Below, piece by piece: positions 23,906 through 39,002 of a stretch of DNA of 64,000 bases. Source of the stretch: Erpobdella octoculata (taxonomy: Eukaryota; Annelida; Clitellata; Hirudinida; Erpobdellidae); the NCBI GenBank assembly GCA_963978895.1, contig OZ022245.1, positions 27,072,494 to 27,136,493 on the forward strand. The letters run 5' to 3'. The position numbers and the translations under genes are program-made. How positions within the stretch are numbered: the first letter of the stretch is position 1; the number at the start of each line of letters is the position of its first letter. The notes beneath the pieces were generated by a model, which saw nothing but the letters and a program-made list of their open reading frames with translations, was not told the DNA's origin and ran no database searches.

Positions 23906-25721
23906 TCAAAGACCAAGAATTTGCCTCGCTATTGCTAGTTTTTCGGGAGAATTGACGGGCATTCGTATATCCTTTATGTACTTCTGACAAAATGACTTCT
24001 CAGACATGGTCTTCATAAATTTCTAAAATATTTAAGTTTTATTATTATGATTGTTAATGTTGTTAAAAAAATTATTAAGTTGTTGATACAGCTGCAGCCT
24101 TGGGAGGCTCCAGAGGGCTCGGCCCCCGCACAAATTTTAAAATTAAAAATTTTATATGGCAGTTTGTGTTTGAAAAAATTTGTGAAAAGTATACCTGCGA
24201 CAACCCCTACTTACAGTCATCAAGGTTTCAAGGTTTCACATCACACTCTCAAGTTAAAACAACATTTTCAATACATATACCTTGATTCCTGGGTATTCAT
24301 CAAAGACCGTTGTCTCGTAATAGTCCTTGGTAGCAAGTAGTGCCTCAAGAAGTCCTAGGTCTGCAAGTGTTAAGGAGCTGCCAACCAGGTGTCCATTGCT
24401 CCCATTGCTTACAAGAACCTTTATTAGAAAACGTGGAATCAAAAAAGTAAAACAAATGCTGGCAGTAAATATCATTCCAAGCAAGAGTGATTAATGTTAT
24501 AAAATACATCCTAAATTATTTAATTACTATTTTGAAAATTGCATTAAGTACGTAATACTATAAATTGAAATCTATAAGAGAACTTCTCTAAAATATTGGA
24601 TGATGATTAAAAGTACCTAAATTAATCCATTTAAATAACAAGAAATTGTTAAAAGTAAACTCAATCACCTTATTGAAAAAAGGAAGATACTTTGAGACAG
24701 TCGACTGGGTATTCTCCACAATCTTGTCGAATGGACAGGTGAACCCTATTCCCCTGAATGGAGTGCAGAAATCCCGGCTACCTTCATAATAAATGTCCAC
24801 TCTGGTGATTTAAATAAAAATCCAAATCAATGATTTTGTTTTAATTTATTTTCAATAAAATTTACTTAATACAAATAACTATAATAAAAATAATATATAA
24901 TGATGAAACTAATTCTTTAACATTTTGTTTAGAACTTCTAAAGTAAAAAACTAATTTTCATTCTAAAAAAGTCTGCTGCATGTCAATTTTTTTAATTAAA
25001 CAAAAAAATAGAGGTTATAAATTGAGTCTTATTATATATCGTCTGGTTTAAAATCTGGTGAACTGCAAATGTCAAAGTTTAGACAAACCAAAATTGAAAT
25101 GAAAGTTTTTGTTAATTATAATTTGTTGATCATGTAACTTTAAAAAAATTCTCTTATACAGTGTTACATGTGATAAAATATCATGAAAATAGAATGAAGA
25201 AAATGGAAGTCAAGCTCATTATTTAATTTTTATGGTTTTTTGAAATAAATAACTGTTATTATTCTTCTAATGAAATACAATAATTATTTTTAAAGCACTT
25301 TAACCCACTTTGTTTTCTCGTCTTCATCTTTCCCATACAAGTTATGAATTCTAGCAAAATGTCTCACGATGGCACCAGACTGGACCAAACTTTTGTTTCC
25401 AATTTTCAAGACAGGAACTTGTCCAAATGGCAGATCTTCAAAGAAGTAGCACATGAAAGAAATCTTTCATAAAATGTTTCATAAAAGTTGAAATACGAAG
25501 TATACAATACAATACAAACCTGGCTTGAGGTTGGCAAGTTGCTCTTTAGACTGGAGTGGAGTTTCAAGAAACTAAAATAAAAACCTAATAAGTTATTTAA
25601 TTTTTAAAGCCAAACACGACAGATATTATTGCTCTACCTTAACATCGCAAGCTGTTAAAACGATTCGTATAATTTCGGCATATCCTCTTCCATTGAAATA
25701 AATTAATTCAGGAGTTGTCAT
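23906..25721 (-). CDS. GST: Glutathione S-transferase, alpha-like (copy 2)
   Basis: Six exons, 5' to 3': 25638-25721, 25520-25571, 25309-25435, 24669-24801, 24281-24418, 23906-24022; 651 nt, 216 aa. It has the same fold, catalytic Tyr and glutathione-site motifs as copy 1. Exon 1 encodes the identical 28 residues, and exon 3 the same protein. Differences concentrate in exon 2 (HEQYV to KEQLA), exon 4 and the last exon, whose tail is SPEKLAIARQILGL instead of SPEILAKIKEVFHAS. Intron positions are identical, and intron and 5'-flank sequences still align, so this is a recent tandem duplicate. The altered C-terminal helix could change substrate range (inference). Confidence 0.94.
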
Positions 25722-25814
25722 TATTTAATTATTTAATCCACAGCACTGCGCACGAACACAAGTTATGAAATGTGACACGCGCTGAACTTCTGCTTGAGGT
25801 AATCATTCAAACAT

Positions 25815-26235
25815 ACAGTGGCGGATCTAAACTGCTTTGGCGGGGGGTCAAAGATGGCGGGGAGTCGAAGAAAGTGGGGGGTCAAAGAAGGCGGGGGGTC
25901 AAAGAAGGCGGAGGAGCAAACAATTTACCGTAGACCCATAAGCCGGGGCAGGATGCTGAAAATAGTATAATTTATCTAAAAAAAGAAGTCAAGTTTTTCA
26001 TCAATTTTGGTCGATGGAAGGGTAGTCGTACCTTATCCTCCCTATAATCTTTTCCTTTATAATGACTACCTCCATGCCAAATTTCGTTCAGATTGCTACT
26101 ACTTGACGGCCCCCGACCTGGGGAAAATAATTTTCGTTCACTGGGCGGCTCGCTACCATTTGACGGCCCGGGGCTCGCCACCATTTGACGGTCTGCGACT
26201 GGGGGTCGAGGACCCCTGTACCAGAGTATGCAAGT
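25815..26235. mobile_element. GC-rich dispersed element remnant with G-rich minisatellite
   Basis: Starts with ACAGTGGCGGATCT and runs into tandem GGCGGGGGGTCAAAGAA-like units (about 25840-25920). It ends near a palindromic GGGGGTCGAGGACCCC at 26201-26216. It is strikingly GC-rich against its AT-rich surroundings. It has the look of a degraded non-autonomous transposon; the family is not identified. Confidence 0.5.
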
Positions 26236-26280
26236 CAAGGAACACAACAACAGTTACACAATTATTTTTATTGAAAAAAT

Positions 26281-26535
26281 TAAATTATAAAATGAATGCT
26301 CAGTGCTTAGATCAAAGAGACAATCATATTAATTGTATCAGTGTTGTTAGTTCAACCAGTTCAAATGAATGCTCAGATCAAAGGAACAATCATATTAATT
26401 GTATCAGTGTTGATAGTTCAACCAGTTCAACTTGAAATTTCAAAGAAAAAAGAAAGTAAATTATAAAATGAACGTTCAGGTCAAATAGAAAATATTGTAT
26501 CAGCAGTGTCATAGATCATCAGACCAGTTCCGCCT
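26281..26535. repeat. Three degenerate ~75-bp tandem units beyond GST3
   Basis: Units share AATGAATGCTCAG...AATTGTATCAGTG...AGTTCAACCAGTTC; the third is eroded. They lie between the GST3 stop and a minus-strand AATAAA at 26267-26272, so they would be in the GST3 3' UTR. Confidence 0.75.
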
Positions 26536-26556
26536 GACGTAACAGGGGAGTCGATC

Positions 26557-27437
26557 TTAGAAGGCAAGAACTTCTTTGACGTTAGCCACGTACTCGAGGG
26601 AGTTTGGGGGTTTTCGGATTCCCTTCAAGTACGCTTGATGGAAGGCCTGCTCAGACATGGTCTTTAAGAATTTCTGAAGAAAAAATAATGAGAAAATAAA
26701 TTAATGAATCTTTAAAAAAGAAATATATCGACTGCTTGAAGTAGAATTGAGAAAAGAAAATTTGGTAACCGTGACCAGCTATAAATACAAATTTACTTGA
26801 ACAGTACAATACAACCGGCATTTGGCGACATGACTTTTAAAAACAAAGCTAAATTCATGAAAAGAAATGACAGATGGAAAACAAACCTTAATTTCAGGAT
26901 ATTCATCATACACACTGGCTTCGAAATAGTCAGAGATCATCAGCAGAGCTTCTAGAAGACCTAGATCAGCAAATGTCAGAGAACTGCTCACTAAATGTCC
27001 ATTACTCCCATTGTTTTTCAAGATCTATAACCATAATTTTTCAATTGTTACTTTGTTACTACTCGGTACAAAGTAAATGAAAATAAAAGTAAATTCAGAA
27101 AGCATTGGAAGCAACAGCACAGTAATGAACACTTATCACTTTAAAAATATAGCTTCAGAACATCAAAGCAGATCGACCATCAGCAGAACTACAAACAAAA
27201 CCGATGACTCACCCGATCGAAGAACGGCAGGTACTTTGATACGGCTTCCTTCGTATTTTCCTTGACCTTGTCGACGGGGAAGGCAAATCCGGTGGACATG
27301 AACGCAGACAAGAAGTCACGTGATCCCTCGAAAAAGATGTCCACACTGGATGTGTCGCAGTGAAGATGGTGAGAGAATGAGCAAAAGATTAAAAATAATA
27401 TTATTCTATTATTATTATTATTATTCTATTATTATTC

Positions 27438-27520
<83 letters not shown>

Positions 27521-29597
27521 TATTATTATTATTATTATTATCCATAAGGAAAACAATTCTCTAAAATTTTTCAGCGACTTTCTCAAGTGCATTCGAATGT
27601 TATTTGCTCCGTTATACAAACCTTATTTCTAGATTCAAGACATCATCCTTTAAGATGATTGTTTGTTCAAGTTTTTAGAAATCTTAAAATCAACAGCTTC
27701 AGTTGAATACTTAGTGCACAGCTGGATTCTTAATTTTAAAGTTATTATTTTAACCATTTTACGAGAAATGTAAGACTAGGTTAAAAATAATAATAAAAAA
27801 CAACCGCAAATCATGAAAAGTCTACGCGGCAAAACAACTTCAAGTGAAGTCAGATAACAACCTGGTCATTTCTTCTTCGCTCTTCCCATACAAGTTGTGG
27901 GTTCTCGCCAGATGTCTCACGATGGCATTGCTCTGTACGAGTTCTTTGCCGTCGATTCTGAGCAGGGGTACTTGCCCGAAAGGAAGAGCTGAAAACAGCA
28001 CAACATGATTGTTGTATGTTATTCTACAATATAGAACACATTTATAATGGAGTTCGACAAAACAGAAAAAATTGACCATTATTTTCAAAGTAATTAAATA
28101 TAACTGAGCTGGCTGGTTACTTGATTATGTGGCAGCAAGCTGCCCATGTGTGTTCTGGAGCAGTCAGTCAGTCGTCGTGATTTTGGTTATTACATTATAA
28201 ATAAGCTAAGCATGGATGAAAATGAGAAAAAGAAGTCTATAATCTGCTAGTGTCTATTTAAAGTATTATTATTATTATTATTAAGCAATAATCATTTAGT
28301 AGATTTAATAAGGTGTACCAAACACCCACTTGGTCTGAGCTTGAGGAATTGATCTCTCGATGTCAGATAAACCTCTGTGAACTATGAGTTAATAAACAAA
28401 GCAATTAAATCAAAATAAAAACAGCTTGCGATAAACGTTACTATAAACAATAGCCGAGCTGAAATACAGTTCAATAGCAGGCGCTAAGTGCAGATAATAA
28501 TGAATACGAATTAAAATCTAGACTCAATTAAATCGCAGTTAAGGACTAGAGCAGCTTATTGTTGTAGAACAAAGCAGAACACAACCAGCTGCACTGCCAC
28601 AATTGGCAATGCTGGGAATGCATCTCTCCCAGGCAGAGTGAACAATTTGTCTCGAATGATTAAATATGGTAAACCTAATTAACAACTAGCAGCAACACAT
28701 ATTAATAATAGATATTTTTTATTTTGACAGGCTGGGTTTAACTTTTACTATTTTAAAATCAAATAGACACCCATGTTCACTGAAATGTTGATAAAAGAAA
28801 AATAAACAACCAGCATTTAGGAGTAATAAGACGTAGACAAACACGTACATAACAAATAAATGGAAATTAATATATATATATATATGGAAGATATTTCCAC
28901 CATGTCATCTGCCATGTTTAAATTTAAAGTATTAGCAGATGCACCAAAATTACACATCAACTTCAACAAAATTGTTGCACATAGCTGCTACAATGCTATT
29001 CTGCTATTGTAAAGCTTGCATTGAACAATAAATGACAATAACACTGACAAGCTTCTAGTCTAAATGGGTTAGCTCTGACACACATACCCAAGGATTAAGA
29101 CATTCCTAGAGATATCACATAATAAACCATTTCCCTTTAAGAAATAGAAAACTTAAATGTTTATTATGACATGAATTTCTTTTATAACAATAAAATATCA
29201 GAACTTCTTATTATTAATTAAAGTACCTTTCTCTAGCAGGTTGCAATTTACAAATTTGATTGCGCATAATCGTTATATAATGCTTTATAATAGAAGGCAG
29301 TCAATCTACCAGAAAGTCCTGAGACCTCACCTGTCCTAGATTGACCTAGATTCGAATGAATGCAACTACATTAACACATTTAATTTAACACTTAATGTAT
29401 TGTAGTTAATTATTATTAACTACAATCTACAATCTACATCCAATTCAAGCTGAAATAAAATAATTACATATTCCTAGGACCTAGAGTTAGATTGAAAAGA
29501 ATTGTTAACGCACCTTAATACCACAAGCTGTAAGGACGATTCTTACGATTTCCGAGCGTCCTCTTCCATCGAAATAAACCAACTCTGCAGCAGACAT
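26557..29597 (-). CDS. GST: Glutathione S-transferase, alpha-like (copy 3)
   Basis: Six exons, 5' to 3': 29514-29597, 28330-28381, 27862-27988, 27213-27345, 26887-27024, 26557-26673; 651 nt, 216 aa. Exon lengths match copies 1 and 2 except that the last exon equals copy 2 (117 nt). Catalytic Tyr context is ELVYFDGRGRSE; the glutathione site is PFGQVPLLRIDGKELVQSNA; the helical domain has SLTFADLGLLEALL. It is clearly diverged from the other two, with larger introns and a (TTA)n tract beside exon 4, so it is the older branch. Its start is head-to-head with MCCC2 (695-bp gap). Confidence 0.94.
27406..27541. repeat. (TTA)n microsatellite in GST3 intron 3
   Basis: About 135 bp of ATT/TTA triplets with a few TTC interruptions, roughly 60 bp from exon 4. 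Confidence 0.95.
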
Positions 29598-30292
29598 CTT
29601 TACGATAAATTAAATTCCGATCGAAGGCTTAAACTAGACTATATATAGGTCTACGGTAAAGTCTAGAGTCCAATCAATGAAATAAAAGGGTACACTTTTT
29701 TCTAGAACTATCATGATGTGATAATAGAGCGCTAAATCATTCATAAAAAGAACACATAAAAAGCAAAGCAAATACCAATTGATTGAACTATAACAATAAA
29801 TTTAGATAAATAAATAGTAGTTCGTTAGATATGAAAAAAGATGGCCAGTCGGCCAGTCTCAGAATCTCATTGTCTTATTAGATATCCTCTTTGGGCGCTT
29901 AAGAAATTCCATGTACATTTACATCTGCATTTATACCACTAATTGATAATTATATCAATTGCACTATATTTTGACATAACATAGAAATCATTTTTTGCAG
30001 CAGACGCAGTGAACTTAGCAGACATCTCAATCCATCAGCTAAGAAAAAAGTTTTCGAAAATTGTATATAATTTAGCTGGCTTTAAAAATGTTTACAAGTG
30101 ATAATAGTTAAGTAACGTTTTTAATTATTTTTTTCAAATATCAGTTGAACATTTGCAACATAAACTTTTTTTATCAAGGTAACACGGTAACTTAATTATC
30201 GCTTGTTATCATCTTGTTGTGCATTTCTGCTATAGTTTTAGTTTTAACAGTATAATTTGTAATTTATATTCTTTTAAGTTTTAGTTTAAAAA
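29598..30292. promoter_or_regulatory. Head-to-head spacer between GST3 and MCCC2
   Basis: 695 bp of AT-rich DNA separating two divergent start codons; it should contain both promoters. No clear TATA box or repeat. Confidence 0.5.
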
Positions 30293-35044
<4,752 letters not shown>

Positions 35045-35604
35045 CTCATTTTGGGTTTATATATATATATGTACCTGCCCGTGCCTATATATATGTGCGC
35101 AGGCTTACCGTGCATAAAATCATCGTGTTCTCCGTGGTAGGTCAAGAGCCAAAGATATCGGAGTGTGAATCTTTGTGATATTTAGATTTTTATCATCAGA
35201 GACAAATTGATTATGTTGAGAATGATTTAATGTTATTGTTGTAAAGAAGATCATCATCATGTTTTCTTATTTCTTAAACAGCCAAGTGCCTTGAAATTGA
35301 ATCATTATATTTATTTCTGATTGTTTATATTAACGATATCATTTTAATATATTTTAAATAATTTTTCTGTTATATACGGCAACTGGGTATATAGCTAGAA
35401 AGATATATTATAATGGTGCTTCTCTTTTGAGAGATTTCATGTTATTCTCAATCTCATTCTCATTGTACTCATAACATTCATACTAGTCAGTATGTATTAA
35501 GAGAGCATAATATTCTTCTTTATTTTCATCGATAAGAGCTTATCAAAGATTTCGATTGGTTTTCTTTATTCGACTCATAATGAATATAGAAGCTGTGTAT
35601 TATT
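35045..35604. other. MCCC2 3' flank
   Basis: AT-rich, no open frame of interest; probable 3' UTR. No clear AATAAA was noticed. Confidence 0.5.
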
Positions 35605-35844
35605 GCGTATGCTGAATTTTAGATAGAGATAGCAATGAATACCAGAAGATACGAGAACATTTTTTCGAAATATCAAAACCATCCCGGATCGACCAATATA
35701 AACGAAGACCATTCAAGAAAACAAAAAACGATCCCTTCTCCTAAAAAAATCCACAAAAGATTAATTATATCATGAAACATTTTTAAAATGCTACACTGAA
35801 GTATTTCCAGATCATTAAAAAAATAGCCGAAACAAATGCTTGCA
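35605..35844. repeat. Direct repeat, left copy (~240 bp)
   Basis: Begins GCGTATGCTGAATTTTAGAT and ends AAACAAATGCTTGCA. It is nearly identical to 38304-38550, which is a few bases longer through an AAACAAA insertion and an A-tract. The two copies bracket the repeat block 35845-38303. Confidence 0.95.
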
Positions 35845-35996
35845 TTTCTTTCTCTTTTAAGTGCATCAACTTCTCTTTTAAGTGCATCTACATTTTTTTT
35901 AAGTGCATCTACTTCTCTTCTAAGTGCATCAACTTCTCTTTTAAGTGCATCTACTTCTCTTCTAAGTGCATATAATTCTCTTGACACATGTGTCAT
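35673..35996 (-). other. Heptad-encoding 21-nt tandem repeat within an open frame
   Basis: Plus-strand 35851-35975 holds about six copies of a 21-nt unit (TTCTTTTAAGTGCATCTAC-like). On the minus strand the frame from 35996 reads MTHVSRELYAL then repeated RREVDALK/KREVDAL heptads, a textbook coiled-coil pattern. It then passes into the direct-repeat sequence and ends ILVDPGWF at 35673 (107 codons). Substitutions among copies mostly swap Lys/Arg or keep the same residue. There is no known start exon, splice support or family match. It may be an exon of a coiled-coil gene, part of a mobile element, or chance. Confidence 0.35.
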
Positions 35997-36012
35997 AAAT
36001 TTATGGCTTCAG

Positions 36013-36214
36013 GCGATACAACAAACTCGTAGAGGTGTATGACGTACCAGAATCCGTCAATCTCACCGGGTGCGAAACAGAAGAAGAAGATACAAGAAAT
36101 TGCAGTTGCTTCAACGTCGAAACATATCCCCTTCACTTTATCTCACGATCGTCGTTAGAGATGTTTTCATCGTATGTAAATTTTGGTCGCTGCTATTGCC
36201 CCATTTTTAGTTGA
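36013..36214 (+). other. Orphan cysteine-rich exon-like frame
   Basis: After a good acceptor (ATGGCTTCAG) a 66-codon frame reads RYNKLVEVYDVPESVNLTGC onward, with the end GRCYCPIFS before TGA at 36212. It is balanced in composition, has five cysteines (including CSC and CYC) and an NLT glycosylation sequon, and looks more coding-like than anything else in 35045-39002. It resembles a last exon of a secreted or membrane protein, but no upstream exon was found on this strand. It may be a displaced exon or pseudogene piece. Confidence 0.3.
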
Positions 36215-36454
36215 TTATTTTTTTTTTTTTTATAATAGTTTATAGTCCTTTACACCAAGTGTTTTAAGACTGAAACGGCTGTGTCATAAGCACCTAAGTA
36301 CTACCAGTCGTGGATCATAATTTGATCCTTTTAACTTTTCCCTCCTCCTTTCTCCAGGCTTGGGACTGGCTTGCAAGAGCAAGGCGGAGTTGTTTTAGTT
36401 GATTAAAAAATAACTCGATTTTATGTCGGACGTAGATTTGTTCGCAAGACGTTA

Positions 36455-36522
36455 ATGCGCCATCTAACGAACATATTAAAAGATCTTCAGTTTTTCTAAT
36501 ATGTTCGCTAAGTGGCGCTTTA
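36455..36522. repeat. Imperfect 28-bp inverted repeat (hairpin)
   Basis: Left arm GTTAATGCGCCATCTAACGA... and right arm ...TCGCTAAGTGGCGCTTTAAC pair over about 28 bp with four mismatches around a ~17-nt loop. Diverged copies of the right arm (ACATATTCGCTAGGTGTCACTTT) recur in the tandem array near 37203 and 37749. Confidence 0.8.
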
Positions 36523-36539
36523 ACCTTGATTTATTTTAA

Positions 36540-38303
36540 AACTTTAAATCGTTCTAGCGCCTAAACGGTGCGTCCTAGAGCAAAACGGACGTCATTTCTA
36601 GGAGTCTCAAAGGGGGTTATGGAATCGTCCCAAGATTAAGTTAGTCCAAAAAAAAATTTCGTTTTTTTTTTTTTTTTTTTTTTTTGGCAGTTTTTCCTCT
36701 AGCGAATGAATTATATTTTTCAACTTTCCAGCTTTCGATTTTTTAGAAATGAAAACTTTAAATCGCTCTAGCGCCTAAACGGTTCGTCCTAGAGCAAAAC
36801 GGACGTCATTTTTGGGGTTCTCAAAGGGGGGGTATGGAATCGTCCCAAGATTAAGTTAGTCCAAAAAAAATTTTTTTTTTTTTTTCAAGAGCGAAGTTAT
36901 ACACCCCTCAAAATATAATAGATTAACCCGTTTTGGTACCAATTTTGTTTTTCGCAGCTTCATGTTGCACGCTCCTCGAAATATTATGGACTAAACCCGT
37001 TTTGGTGCCAATTGTACAGTAGCTTTTTGCAGAACCATTTCGGTGCCAATTGTTCAGCTGCTTTTTGCAGAAACATTTTGGTGCTATTTATGCAATGGCT
37101 TTTTACAGACCCATTACGTGCTAATTGTGCAATAGCTTTTTGCAGTCTTTTAGGTGCCAATTGTGCGATGGCTTTTCGCAGCTTTTTGTACCAGTTTTTT
37201 TAGACATATTCGCTAGGTGTCACTTTATTTAGATGTAGGGACATCTATCGAAGGAATGTTTTTTTTTCAATTTTTCAGCTTTCGAATTTTTAGAATTAAA
37301 AACTTTAAATCGATCTCGCGCCTAAACGGTTCGTCCTAGAGCAAAACGGACGTAATTTTTGGGGTTCTCAAAGGGGGGGTATGGAATCGTCCCAAGATTA
37401 AGTTAGTCCAAAAAAAATTTTTTTTTTTTTTTTCAAGAGCGAAGTTATACACCCCTCAAAATATAATAGATTAACCCGTTTTGGTACCAATTTTGTTTTT
37501 CGCAGCTTCATGTTGCACGCCCCTCGAAATATTATGGACTAAACCCGTTTCGGTGCCATTTGTGCAGTTGCTTTTTGCAGACAGTTTTGGTGCCAATTGT
37601 TCAGCTGCTTTTTGCAGAAACATTTTGGTGCTATTTGTGCAATGTCTTTTTACAGACCCATTACGTGCTAATTGTGCAATAGCTTTTTGCAGTCTTTTAG
37701 GTGCCAATTGTGCGATGGCTTTTCGCAGCTTTTTGTACCAGTTTTTTAGACATATTCGCTAGGTGTCACTTTATTTAGATGTAGGGACATCTATCGAATG
37801 AATGTTTTTTTTTTCAATTTTTCAGCTTTCGAATTTTTAGAATTAAAAACTTTAAATCGATCTCGCGCCTAAACGGTTCGTCCTAGAGCAAAACGGACGT
37901 AATTTTTGGGGTTCTCTAAGGGGGGTATGGAATCGTCCCAAGATTAAGTTAGTCCAAAAAAAAATTTTTTTTTTTTCAAGAGCGAAGTTATACACCCCTC
38001 AAAATATAATAGATTAACCCGTTTTGGTACCAATTTTGTTTTTCGCAGCTTCATGTTGCACGCCCCTCGAAATATTATGGACTAAACCCGTTTCGGTGCC
38101 ATTTGTGCAGTTGCTTTTTGCAGACAGTTTTGGTGCCAATTGTACAGTAGCTTTTTGCAGAACCATTTCGGTGCCAATTGATCAGCTGCTTTTTGCAGAA
38201 ACATTTTGGTGCTATTTGTGCAATGGCTTTTTACAGACCCATTTCGTGCTAATTGTGCAATAGCTTTTTGCAGTCGTTTTGGTGCCAATTGTGCGATGGC
38301 TTT
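36540..38303. repeat. Higher-order tandem array (~547-bp units with ~36-nt sub-repeats)
   Basis: The landmark CCTAAACGGT recurs at 36560, 36774, 37321 and 37868, and CATGTTGCACG at 36961, 37509 and 38052, so units are about 547 bp after a short first partial unit. Each unit has a GCGCCTAAACGGTTCGTCCT segment, a poly-A/poly-T tract, and five or so internal ~36-nt repeats of the type GGTGCCAATTGTGCAATAGC plus TTTTTGCAG. The 36-nt period keeps long open frames, most likely a by-product. The array ends abruptly at the right direct repeat. Confidence 0.95.
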
Positions 38304-38550
38304 GCGTATGCTGAATTTTAGATAGAGATAGCAATGAATACCAGGAGATACGAGAACATTTTTTCGAAATATCAAAACCATCCCGGATCGACCAATACAA
38401 ACGAAGACCATTCAAGTAAACAAAAACAAAAAACGATCCCTTCTCCTAAAAAAATCCACAAAAGATTAATTATATCATGAAACATTTTTAAAATGCTACA
38501 CTGAAGTATTTCCTGATAATGAAAAAAAATAGCCGAAACAAATGCTTGCA
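38304..38550. repeat. Direct repeat, right copy (~247 bp)
   Basis: Partner of 35605-35844, same orientation, few differences. The junction with the tandem array is sharp at 38303/38304. Confidence 0.95.
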
Positions 38551-39002
38551 AAAAAAGTCGCCCTATAATGCTGCCCAGGTCCATTTGTTTCATTGATGAT
38601 GGAGAAATGTGATATTACATAACGTGAGCTGTTTTTAAAATGTTTCTATCAATAACAAAGGTTACATCCGAAGCGTGATTTGTTGTCACATAGAGTTTAA
38701 ATGCGAGGAGCGAATGCATATAAAATGAGATTATCTGTATAAAATTCTCGTACTGGCTTCATTCATCGTTGGTCAGACAAAATTGTAAAATTAAAAGTAA
38801 AATTGATAAGAAAAATATTCGGCAAGACGTCCCATCCCTTGAATCTGCATGCGTTACAGGCAGACGACGATGGAGAAACAAACGTTATTTTTAATCATCA
38901 CTAATCAATTATAATCACAATCAGAATATTCATAACTCAATTTGATAAGAGAACGTAAAACTTCTCGTCCAATCACACGTCAGGAGCATGCTGGAACGAT
39001 GA
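38551..39002. other. Flank between the repeat block and MTR
   Basis: No gene or repeat seen; contains the MTR 3' UTR. No clear minus-strand AATAAA was found. Confidence 0.45.

Noticed and set aside
37012..38263. Several 60-100-codon frames with a 12-residue period
   Set aside because: They follow the 36-nt sub-repeat of the tandem array, overlap one another on both strands, and have no start or splice context.
36540..38303. CRISPR-like or phage-like array
   Set aside because: Units are contiguous tandem repeats without unique spacers, in a clearly eukaryotic spliced-gene setting.
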